16,722 nucleotides of DNA. Source: Acidobacteriaceae bacterium (GTDB taxonomy: Bacteria; Acidobacteriota; Terriglobia; Terriglobales; Acidobacteriaceae). A program made the translations under genes and the position numbers. The stretch is from assembly GCA_003154055.1 (NCBI GenBank), contig PMCH01000216.1, positions 1-16,722 on the forward strand. The letters run 5' to 3'. Shown here in pieces: positions 8,225 through 14,865 of the stretch. The notes under the pieces were generated by a model. The model saw only the letters and a list, made by a program, of their open reading frames with translations. It was not told the origin of the DNA and made no database searches. Numbering within the stretch: the first letter of the stretch is position 1; every line of letters starts with the position of its first letter.

Positions 8225-10432
8225 CTACCGGTTGCGAACACTTCCGCGAATCACGACAACGGACGCAGCCGGCAACTCATAGGACGTATTTGCATTGGCG
8301 GTTTTCTGCAAACGCAGTATTGGTCCATCCGGGTCGGCGCTGCCTGCTGTATCCAAGACTACGGAAGGCTGACCGGGAGATTCTGCGTGCCCGGCAGGCC
8401 GCGTTTGTCCCGGATGCCAGTGATACTGATCTTTTCCGAAGATGGAAATGTCGACCAAACCTTCAAAGGAAAGCAGATTCCCCTGGTCGTGCCGTTCGAA
8501 AGCGATTTTCACACTATGTGGGTTGCCTTGGTCCCGGTTCACCAGCAGAAGTGACCATTGTCCATCAGGGCGCTTCAATGCGTAAGCTGTGACCAGCGCA
8601 TGCCCCGCATCGTCGGCAATGTCGCTCGTGGCCGGGAATACCTTGTGCAGTTGCGCCCCGGGGGCGATCCATTCCAGATTGACGAGCTGCGAAACGAAGA
8701 ATTGCGCCAGCGGCTGCTGGACGTTGTACTGGCGGTCGACACTGAGCAGCCCAAATGTCCCGGGCGAGTCGTTGCATCCGTGTTCGATCGGCAATGGCAG
8801 ATAGTGAAAGAAGTACAATCCATTACCGCCGCCAGTGAGGAACGCGCCGACATAATCGGCGAGCCAAAGGCCACCAAAAATGTCCATGTAGGTCTCACTG
8901 GCACTCGAAGAGAGATTCCCTTCCGTAATAAAGAACGGAACTTCCTTGGGCACTCCGTCCTCGCGCCAGACCTGCATGATGTGGGTAACGAGTTGTGGCT
9001 CGTCATAGAGGCTGCCCCAAGGAATTTTGCATGGATCGTAGGGATAGTGCTCGAAAGAGAAAAATGACAGATCCTTTAAGTGATCGTGGCGTTTCAGGTA
9101 CAGGATAAAACGCGCCGTCCATGACACGTTCCCTTGCGCGTCGGGCCAGGTCCGAATGTCCTGGTTCACACCCTCAAACGAGGGTCCCCCTAACTTTAGC
9201 TTTGGGTCGAGACGGTGTAGGGCTGTCGCCCATTGTATGTACAGTGCACCGTAGTCTTCGGGACTGAAGTACTGGCCATCCGCCTCTTCTCCCATTTCGA
9301 TGTACGAGACCGGATATTTGCGGGCTTCGATGTAGGCGATTTCCGCGAGTGCGTTCTCTGGAGTCTCGTACAGCATCGCTACCGGAATCATTGCCGGCAA
9401 GCCACGCGTGACACCGCTCGTGAAGAATAAATCAAAGCCCACCTGAGCCTGTTTGGTTGTGCCCAGGTCGGATGCTGAGTGCCAGGGATCGACCGACGAG
9501 CAGTAGGTCGCCGTCTGCTCCTGGTCGGGAACGTGCCGCAGGATGTCGTGAAAGAGTCCATCGGTCGATAGCGTCCCGAAATAAAGCTCGCGGATAGCGT
9601 ACCCAACGCAGTCGCGCGGATCCGTCGAGCGTGCGGCACAAGTGTTCGAGGATCCGCTCATCAAGATGCGTACGAAGCGGACGGGAATTGGATTTTCACT
9701 TAGACGAAGCACTGCCGACCCCCCCTGGCCGTGGTCCACGGTCCCCATCGGAAATGCCGCCCACAGGCCTCGTGTTGGCTCATGCATCGGATCTTCCACC
9801 CCTGCTCCCACCCAGTGCTGTACCACAAACTTCGTGGCGTAGGGTTCGGTCCAGGCAATCCGGATGCCATCGACTAACTGCGTCTGCGACAGGTCCATCA
9901 CAACCCACTGCGGATGCAAGGCGTCACTCTCCCCGGTAAAGCGTTCGGTGAGATATGGATTGCTCTTCCAGAACGTGCTCTCGTCGCCATCAGTCAGCCG
10001 AGAGTAGCCGGCTTCCGCGCCGTCGTTTCTCGTGAACCCTCGCCGGGGCAGGGGATATCCGAACGAATAGCGAATTGGTTCTCCGGATATTGCTGAGCCA
10101 GTAAAGTATCCCCTCTCCCCGGATTCGCTCCATGTCCCCTGAGGATTCCAGTGCCAGGCTTCAATAGCGAGTTCAGTGTTCTGCCTGTAGGTCACCGGTT
10201 GCCACCCGGAGGCGAGTGCGCGATCGAGATTGGGCTGGATCAGATCGTGGTCAATAGCTTCCACCGAGATTCGATCCACACCTGCGCCCAGGGCTTCGCT
10301 GGGGCGGAAGTGATTCGTCGAGCTCTCTGGATCAATGTTGACGTGGATAATTTGTGCTTGAAGAACGCTCCCAAGAAGGACTACACAGGCCAGCAACAGG
10401 TTGACAGGTGTTCGACTCCGGTGTCGTTTCAA
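8225..10432 (-). CDS. Secreted GH39-like (clan GH-A) glycosidase with embedded F5/8C discoidin domain
   Basis: I choose the TTG at 10432 as start: GGGGG lies 5 bases upstream, and it gives a compact signal peptide (LKRHRSRTPVN, then LLLACVVLLGSVLQAQ). The alternative GTG at 10498 gives a long, unlikely N-terminus and has no visible ribosome site. The mature protein has a beta region, then a discoidin/F5/8C-like domain at about residues 120-285 (RLTDGDESTFWKS, QWVVMDLS), then a TIM-barrel. The putative acid/base is Glu382 in YIEMGEEADGQY and the putative nucleophile is Glu504 in FFITEGNLSSS. Their spacing of 122 residues fits GH39 beta-xylosidase-like enzymes, where these two residues lie about 118 apart. 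A C-terminal beta-sandwich closes it. The usual NEP motif is replaced by GEE, so activity and substrate are uncertain. It is probably co-transcribed with the downstream receptor gene. Confidence 0.75.
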   Translation of the reverse strand: MKRHRSRTPVNLLLACVVLLGSVLQAQIIHVNIDPESSTNHFRPSEALGAGVDRISVEAIDHDLIQPNLDRALASGWQPVTYRQNTELAIEAWHWNPQGTWSESGERGYFTGSAISGEPIRYSFGYPLPRRGFTRNDGAEAGYSRLTDGDESTFWKSNPYLTERFTGESDALHPQWVVMDLSQTQLVDGIRIAWTEPYATKFVVQHWVGAGVEDPMHEPTRGLWAAFPMGTVDHGQGGSAVLRLSENPIPVRFVRILMSGSSNTCAARSTDPRDCVGYAIRELYFGTLSTDGLFHDILRHVPDQEQTATYCSSVDPWHSASDLGTTKQAQVGFDLFFTSGVTRGLPAMIPVAMLYETPENALAEIAYIEARKYPVSYIEMGEEADGQYFSPEDYGALYIQWATALHRLDPKLKLGGPSFEGVNQDIRTWPDAQGNVSWTARFILYLKRHDHLKDLSFFSFEHYPYDPCKIPWGSLYDEPQLVTHIMQVWREDGVPKEVPFFITEGNLSSSASETYMDIFGGLWLADYVGAFLTGGGNGLYFFHYLPLPIEHGCNDSPGTFGLLSVDRQYNVQQPLAQFFVSQLVNLEWIAPGAQLHKVFPATSDIADDAGHALVTAYALKRPDGQWSLLLVNRDQGNPHSVKIAFERHDQGNLLSFEGLVDISIFGKDQYHWHPGQTRPAGHAESPGQPSVVLDTAGSADPDGPILRLQKTANANTSYELPAASVVVIRGSVRNR

Positions 10433-10498
10433 TGCGACCCCCTTTCGGAGCAAACGTTGCGCGTGTAATGGAAAACCTGGATCGCCGCATTTCGGCAC

Positions 10499-11038
10499 AT
10501 CGCGGCGGTCGCGGAAAATGGGACCGACAATGCTACCTCACTGCGGGAACTAAATGCACCAGTGAGCCCATCAGTACGCGGAATTTCTCTGATGAGCCGT
10601 GCGGGTCGTGTGCGCTCAGGCGCAAGGCCCGGTGGAGTGGTGAAGTGTACAGTGTTTGACACACAGCCACTGGCGAAGCCGCCGACAGGAGTCTCCGCCC
10701 ACGTTTTCCGGTGATCTTCAATGACTTGCGGTGTCGTCCGTGCGTTCCAAGTCGGTGAAAACATAACAGCAAAGCTCTGAAAAACTGGGCGTCGGGGGAA
10801 TAGGGTCTGTCCCTGGGCCACAACGGTCCACAAGACTAAGCCGACTTCGACAGTATCTACAACACCGTCCGTCCCCATCCGCCCTGCGACCGCCTCCCTC
10901 CTTCAGTTTCCTGCGCCAGCACTCGTCCTTTTCGGAAGGAATGAAATACCGAAGTATCTCATCCGACTTCTGGACGAGCACCACGACTTGAAATAGCAAC
11001 GTTCCACCGTGTATAAGAAGACGAGGCGCCGAGATGTT
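10499..11038. other. 540-bp region upstream of the glycosidase gene with no recognised gene
   Basis: I find no supported coding sequence. Short frames on both strands have no recognisable motifs. The stretch should contain the promoter for the minus-strand glycosidase-receptor pair, but I see no clear -35/-10 pair. It ends where the right repeat copy begins. Confidence 0.4.
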
Positions 11039-11220
11039 GGTGCAAAATCCGGTGCATCGCTTCGCATGTGAATGCTGTGAATGCATAACTGGTTGCTATA
11101 TGAGGCACTTGGAGAGCAACACCCTGCAGACTTCTTGGTATCTCTGGTCGTCTTTATAAGTTATTTATTATCAATTATTTACGTGCGGAAGTGGTGGAAC
11201 TGGCAGACACACCATCTTGA
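11039..11220 (+). repeat. Right copy of the 182-bp direct repeat, leading into intact tRNA-Leu
   Basis: Gap-free match to 1094-1275 at a constant offset of 9945 bp. It opens with the 18-bp motif, carries the tRNA leader including a TATTAT box at 11166-11171, and ends within the anticodon of the functional tRNA-Leu. This copy keeps the working gene, while the left copy is truncated at the same base. Confidence 0.9.
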
Positions 11221-11269
11221 GGGGGTGGCGCCGAAAGGCGTGGGGGTTCAAATCCCCCCTTCCGCACCA
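11185..11269 (+). tRNA. tRNA-Leu (anticodon GAG), CCA encoded
   Basis: The 85-base sequence folds as a class II tRNA. The acceptor stem is GCGGAAG with CTTCCGC. A D-arm with a leucine-type GGTGGAACTGGCAGAC follows. The anticodon stem CCATC pairs with GGTGG around loop TTGAGGG, with anticodon GAG at 11219-11221. The long variable arm is CGCCGAAAGGCG, and the T-arm is GGGGG TTCAAAT CCCCC. The 3' ACCA is encoded. It reads CUC and CUU leucine codons. It sits 63 bases before secG; in Escherichia coli the GAG leucine tRNA (leuU) also neighbours secG, so the association is old. The 5' half and its leader are duplicated at 1094-1275. Confidence 0.97.
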
Positions 11270-11332
11270 ACGTTCTGATCCCCGAGAGAACAGAATACGA
11301 ATCCGGGCTTCGGCCCCATCGGAGTAGTGCGT

Positions 11333-11677
11333 ATGTGGGTAACGTACCTGATCACGGCAGTGCACGTTTTTGTATGTTTGTTCCTGATCATTGTGGTGTT
11401 GCTGCAGAGCGGCAAGAGCGGGGACATCGCGGCCGCCTTTGGCGGCCAGGGCAGCCAGACGGCTTTCGGACCCCGTGGCGCCGCCACCGCCCTCTCCCGA
11501 GCGACGACCTGGTCGGCCATCATTTTCATGGTCACCTCGATCACGCTCTCCATCAGCGCGGCGCGCAGGACAGGCCCAGCGTCGGTGCTTTCAGGTGTAA
11601 AGCCTTCGCAGACCAAGTCCCAGCCCGCGCCACCGGCACAACAGCCCGCTGCGCCCGCGACGCCGTCGCAGAAATAA
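11333..11677 (+). CDS. secG: Preprotein translocase subunit SecG
   Basis: SecG is the small membrane subunit of the SecYEG channel, which exports unfolded proteins across the inner membrane. The 114-residue protein has two membrane helices (about residues 4-24 and 57-77). Between them is the conserved loop LLQSGKSGDIAAAFGGQGSQ, followed by TAFGPRG. A Pro/Ala/Gln-rich tail ends it, as is common in acidobacterial and proteobacterial SecG. ATG 11333 is preferred over GTG 11327 because GGAG lies 8 bases before the ATG but only 2 before the GTG. It follows tRNA-Leu directly and is followed by a long inverted repeat. Confidence 0.95.
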   Translation: MWVTYLITAVHVFVCLFLIIVVLLQSGKSGDIAAAFGGQGSQTAFGPRGAATALSRATTWSAIIFMVTSITLSISAARRTGPASVLSGVKPSQTKSQPAPPAQQPAAPATPSQK

Positions 11678-11680
11678 AGA

Positions 11681-11748
11681 AGCTCTTGGCTCTTAGCTTT
11701 TGGCTGGAGGCCGTTACGATACGGGGCCAGAGCTTAGAGCCAAGAGCT
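11681..11748. terminator. Long inverted repeat between convergent secG and MBL-fold genes
   Basis: The arms AGCTCTTGGCTCT (11681-11693) and AGAGCCAAGAGCT (11736-11748) pair perfectly over 13 bp, and the stem extends with small mismatches to 11703 and 11727. The right arm overlaps the stop codon of the minus-strand hydrolase. On the minus strand it is followed by a T-rich stretch, so it most likely terminates that gene and may serve both convergent transcripts. Its wording resembles the repeat at 16137-16167, so it may also be a dispersed repeat element. Confidence 0.65.
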
Positions 11749-12373
11749 ACTTAAGGTACGGGTTCCCTTCCCTCTCATCGCCAATTGTCGTCTTGGGGCC
11801 GTGGCCCGGAATGACGACGGTCTCGTCGGGCAACGCCAGCACCTGTTGGTGCAGCGAACGCATGATCTTTTCGAAGGAACCTCCGGGAAGATCGGTGCGC
11901 CCAATGCTGCCGGCGAAGAGCGTGTCTCCGGCGATCAGCAGCTTTTCCGCCGGGAAGTAGAGGCAGACGCTGCCTTCGGTGTGGCCCGGAGTATGGATCA
12001 CATTGGCGGACAGACTCCCGGCGTGCAGGGCGTCGCCTTGGCCGAGGCTGGCCTCGATCTCGACCCGGCCAGGTGAAGCCATTCCAACCCAGGTCGCCTG
12101 CACATCCAGCATCTTCAGCAAGGCATAGTCATTCTGATTGAGCAGGATCGGGGCGCCAGTCAGGGCACGCAGTTTCATGGCGCCGCCGACGTGGTCGATG
12201 TGCGCGTGGGTGATGACAATCTGCTTCACTTGCAGGTTGTGCTCACGGAGAATGGCGGTAATGTCCTCGATGTCGTCGCCCGGATCGATGACCATCGCCT
12301 CGCGTGTCGTCTCGTCCCCGATCACGGAGCAGTTGCACTGCAGTGGGCCAACGGGAAGGATCTTGTGGATCAT
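11747..12373 (-). CDS. Metallo-beta-lactamase-fold hydrolase (glyoxalase II-like, YcbL type)
   Basis: This 208-residue cytoplasmic enzyme probably hydrolyses a thioester such as a hydroxyacyl-glutathione analogue; the exact substrate is unknown. The metal site is complete: THAHIDH at 55-61 (His56, His58, Asp60, His61), His131 in TPGHTEGS, Asp150 in IAGDTLF and His191 in IPGHGP. The IGRTDLPGG segment at 157-165 is typical of the short glyoxalase II-like group. The protein lacks the long C-terminal helical domain of classical GloB, fitting the short YcbL type. The ATG at 12373 has no clear ribosome site. It lies 116 bp downstream of the release-factor-like gene, separated by a hairpin, so it is probably transcribed separately. 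Confidence 0.9.
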   Translation of the reverse strand: MIHKILPVGPLQCNCSVIGDETTREAMVIDPGDDIEDITAILREHNLQVKQIVITHAHIDHVGGAMKLRALTGAPILLNQNDYALLKMLDVQATWVGMASPGRVEIEASLGQGDALHAGSLSANVIHTPGHTEGSVCLYFPAEKLLIAGDTLFAGSIGRTDLPGGSFEKIMRSLHQQVLALPDETVVIPGHGPKTTIGDEREGNPYLK

Positions 12374-12442
12374 TGCATCAGTATCGCGCAGCCGGGCGCG
12401 AATCTACCAGAGAGACACGGAGAGAAACAAAAGAGAAAAGTT

Positions 12443-12483
12443 AGAAGTCAGATTGAAGAAGCAAACTCTGCATTCTGACTTCT
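12443..12483 (-). terminator. Probable intrinsic terminator after the release-factor-like gene
   Basis: AGAAGTCAGA (12443-12452) and TCTGACTTCT (12474-12483) form a perfect 10-bp inverted repeat around a 21-base loop, beginning 6 bases after the minus-strand stop. On the minus strand the stem is followed by AACTTTTCTCTTTTG, a T-rich tail. This fits a terminator separating the hibernation-type gene pair from the MBL-fold gene. Confidence 0.6.
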
Positions 12484-12489
12484 GCCTCC

Positions 12490-13668
12490 CTACGATGCCA
12501 CCGCGATCTCGCCGGACCTCTTGTGGTCCGCGCGGAAGCGGAGCAGTGCGGCGATGTTGCCCGAGCGATCCAGTTCGGCGTGGTCTTTCAAATAGAACAA
12601 CTCAATGTTTCGACGGATCGCGGCCGGGATAATGGCGTCGCAGACGTCATTCAGTTCCCGTGTCCTGCGTCCGCAAGCCACACAGGCGGGGACCAGGTGT
12701 GCATCGAGGTGACCGCAGTGGACACACTCGACAGCGTGCGCCGAGTATTGGTCCCCTAGAAATAAGGTCTGAACCTCACCGGTTTCGAGTGCCTGCAAAA
12801 CTCGCCGCAGGCCCGTCACACCCCGTCCATTGGCCTTGGCGAACGACAACGCTTCCTCGGCCTTGGTCCGGCCGCGTTCGGCAATCCAGTTCTCGAGAAG
12901 TGCCCGCGAACGCTCGCGAATCTCCTCGTTGCCCACGCTGGCGACATCCGCCGAAAAACGCCCGATCAGGCGCTGTTTGACGTAGGGATGCAGCTGCCCT
13001 TCGAACTCCGGCCAGTTTGAGTCCTGGCAGCCGACGATGAGTTGCTCCCATATCCCTTTCTCGAAATCCGACCGGAGCCGCTCGGCAACCGCCTTAAAGT
13101 GCTGGAGCGCCTCTTCGGACACCCGGCGCTCAGCGTGCCCCGCTTCATAGCCGTTGTATCCGTAGCTACTGGCGTTGCGGGAAAGCATGTGGACGAGGGC
13201 GCCGCGCTCGTGCAACTCATCGAGGCGGAGGTCAAAGAAGCGTGCCCGTTGGCGGTCGATAATCGCAACACACAACTCCGGCTGAGCCCCGAGCAGCTCG
13301 GCCAGGGGCCGCAGCTGGAATCGGGATTGGACATAAATCCGCGTGGCCCCGAGCCGCGCGGGAAGGTCGTACTCCTTCCAAACGTTTTGCGCGGAGCAGG
13401 CAAACACCGCCCGGCCCCGAGACTGGCCTCGCAGCCGGTCGGCCACCTCATGGATACGGTCCAGGTCGGCGTGAAAACCGCCATCCTTGCCTTTCCCGTT
13501 GGCGTCTTTGAGGGCCTGCCGCACCACATCTTTGGTTTGGATGGCCTCGCGCCGGTGCGATCGGTCCTGCGGAGCTTCCGGCTGGTAGTAGAAGCTCAGA
13601 GCACAAGAACCCTTGCTTTCATCAGCATGGAAAGAAGCTAAATTGCGGAGTTCATCCCGAGTCATCAT
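12490..13668 (-). CDS. aeRF1-like protein (bacterial baeRF/Balon-type), candidate ribosome hibernation or rescue factor
   Basis: The 392-residue protein has the three-part layout of archaeo-eukaryotic release factor 1/Pelota proteins. Residues about 1-125 form an N-terminal domain. Residues about 130-265 form a middle domain opening with CVAIIDRQRARFFDLRLDEL. Residues about 270-392 form the Pelota-like C-terminal domain with LETGEVQTLFL and a final GNIAALLRFR. A four-cysteine zinc-ribbon motif (Cys315, Cys318, Cys330, Cys333) lies in that last domain. The GGQ peptide-release motif is absent; the matching loop region reads SSYGYNGYEAGHAERR. Loss of GGQ argues against peptide release and fits A-site binding proteins such as Balon. 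I start at ATG 13668, with GAGGAG 8 bases upstream; the frame to 13857 overlaps the preceding gene and is unlikely. It follows the HPF-sigma gene by 28 bp, so the two are probably co-transcribed. Confidence 0.8.
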   Translation of the reverse strand: MMTRDELRNLASFHADESKGSCALSFYYQPEAPQDRSHRREAIQTKDVVRQALKDANGKGKDGGFHADLDRIHEVADRLRGQSRGRAVFACSAQNVWKEYDLPARLGATRIYVQSRFQLRPLAELLGAQPELCVAIIDRQRARFFDLRLDELHERGALVHMLSRNASSYGYNGYEAGHAERRVSEEALQHFKAVAERLRSDFEKGIWEQLIVGCQDSNWPEFEGQLHPYVKQRLIGRFSADVASVGNEEIRERSRALLENWIAERGRTKAEEALSFAKANGRGVTGLRRVLQALETGEVQTLFLGDQYSAHAVECVHCGHLDAHLVPACVACGRRTRELNDVCDAIIPAAIRRNIELFYLKDHAELDRSGNIAALLRFRADHKRSGEIAVAS

Positions 13669-13696
13669 CTCGATCGCTCCTCTGAATTTGAGATGC

Positions 13697-14734
13697 CTAG
13701 GTTCGAGTCCGGGTAACCACCTCTTTGGCGAATTCGTTGGCCACGGAAGGCGCGCTGCGCACACACTTGCGCGCCCGTTGAATCGACTCCCGTACCGCGT
13801 CTGGATGCCTGCCAGTGATCGCGGCAATCTCGGACAGGGAGAAGCCCTCCATGCCATAGAGTAAAAATGCCTCGCGATCGGTGCGATCCACGCCGCTCAG
13901 TGCGGCTTGCACCAGCGCGATCATCTCGTCGGAATAAACCTCCTGCTCGGGAGTGGTCACGCGCCGGTCGGCGATCGCGCTTTCGCGCGTCCAACCTTCG
14001 TCGGGTTGATGGTACTGGAGAGCGACCTCGTCGCTGGCCTCGACATTCTGACGGCGGCGGCTGTCTTCCAGATGGATCGACTCGGCTTCGGCCAGATGGG
14101 CGCTCATCTGGTCCATGGCCTGCATGGCCAGGCGGTAGAGCCATGGCTCGAGCGCCAATTTCTCCGGACGCTCGCCCTCGCTGAGGGCGCGAACGACCAC
14201 TTCATCCACTACCTCGGCGGTGGAAATGCCGTCCTCGGCGAGGTCCTGCTCGGCGTGGCGGAAATAGAGCTCGCGATCGATGAAACGTTCCAGCCGCGAG
14301 AGATTGGCATTCACATAAGAACCGATGTCGTCGGCCGAGATGGTCGCGGGCAGGACCGCAGCCATCGTCTGCTCAAAGGGAACTCCCGGCTCGGGAGTTT
14401 CCTGGGGCCCGCTCCGCCAGCGCCGCCACTTGTGGCTGGAACGCAACACTTCCTTGTGCCGGGTAATCTGCTGCAAGAGTTCGTCAAAGGCGCTTTTCAC
14501 TGCCGCGGTGGCGGTGGGAGCCTTCTCCTCGGCGGTCAGCTGGCCAGAGGGCAGACGGAGGTTCAGCGAGACCAGGGTTCCCTCACGCGGCGAATTCTGC
14601 TCCACGCTGGCTTTCAGATGCACCAGTTCTGGCCGGAACACCTGAAGACGCTTCCTCAATTTTTCAATCTGGTGGTTGATTTCTTTTTCGATGTCAGGAG
14701 TTTTATGGACCTTGTAACTCACATGCACGTTCAT
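13697..14734 (-). CDS. Hibernation-promoting factor (RaiA/HPF) domain fused to sigma-70-like regions
   Basis: The 345-residue protein joins two functions. Residues 1 to about 100 look like the HPF/RaiA ribosome-binding domain: MNVHVSYKVHKTPDIEKEIN, a central beta strand set, then AVKSAFDELLQQITRHKEVL, matching the usual A...AFD.L..Q...HK ending. HPF domains block the decoding centre and tRNA sites of idle ribosomes. Residues 137-210 resemble sigma region 2 (VNANLSRLERFIDRELYFRH, VVDEVVVRAL, PWLYRLAMQAM). Residues 268-325 are a clear sigma region 4 helix-turn-helix (DREAFLLYGMEGFSLSEIAA, then ITGRHPDAVRESIQRARK). ATG 14734 has GAGG 6 bases upstream. The two halves suggest a link between ribosome dormancy and transcription, but the sigma half may instead serve only as a partner-binding scaffold. 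It heads an operon with the aeRF1-like gene. Confidence 0.85.
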   Translation of the reverse strand: MNVHVSYKVHKTPDIEKEINHQIEKLRKRLQVFRPELVHLKASVEQNSPREGTLVSLNLRLPSGQLTAEEKAPTATAAVKSAFDELLQQITRHKEVLRSSHKWRRWRSGPQETPEPGVPFEQTMAAVLPATISADDIGSYVNANLSRLERFIDRELYFRHAEQDLAEDGISTAEVVDEVVVRALSEGERPEKLALEPWLYRLAMQAMDQMSAHLAEAESIHLEDSRRRQNVEASDEVALQYHQPDEGWTRESAIADRRVTTPEQEVYSDEMIALVQAALSGVDRTDREAFLLYGMEGFSLSEIAAITGRHPDAVRESIQRARKCVRSAPSVANEFAKEVVTRTRT

Positions 14735-14789
14735 TGAGAGCCTCGGACGCGGGAAGAAGATCCCGTGAAGCTTCGGTCCTTACAAGCCA

Positions 14790-14795
14790 ATTGTA
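14790..14795 (-). promoter_or_regulatory. Possible -10 box of the HPF-sigma operon
   Basis: TACAAT on the minus strand lies about 55 bases before the ATG. A T-rich TTTTTG lies 16 bases further upstream but matches the -35 consensus poorly. The assignment is tentative; recognition by an alternative sigma factor is equally possible. Confidence 0.25.
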
Positions 14796-14836
14796 CACCC
14801 GGCCGGAGAGACAAAAATCGCCCGTTTGTGCCAGTC

Positions 14837-14856
14837 GCCGGGGCAAACTCCCCGGC
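14837..14856 (-). terminator. GC-rich hairpin after the glycosylasparaginase gene
   Basis: GCCGGGG and CCCCGGC form a perfect 7-bp stem around a 6-base loop, 9 bases after the minus-strand stop. A run of five T follows about 19 bases later, which is further than ideal. It most likely ends the glycosylasparaginase transcript before the HPF-sigma promoter. Confidence 0.5.
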
Positions 14857-14865
14857 AAACTGTTG

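Noticed and set aside
10790..10815. GGGTCTGTCCC-like string as a REP/transposon end
   Set aside because: Only one copy, no paired inverted copy nearby and no transposase in the window.
13907..14737. 276-codon frame opposite the HPF-sigma gene
   Set aside because: Antisense shadow of a gene with clear domains on the minus strand; no motifs of its own.
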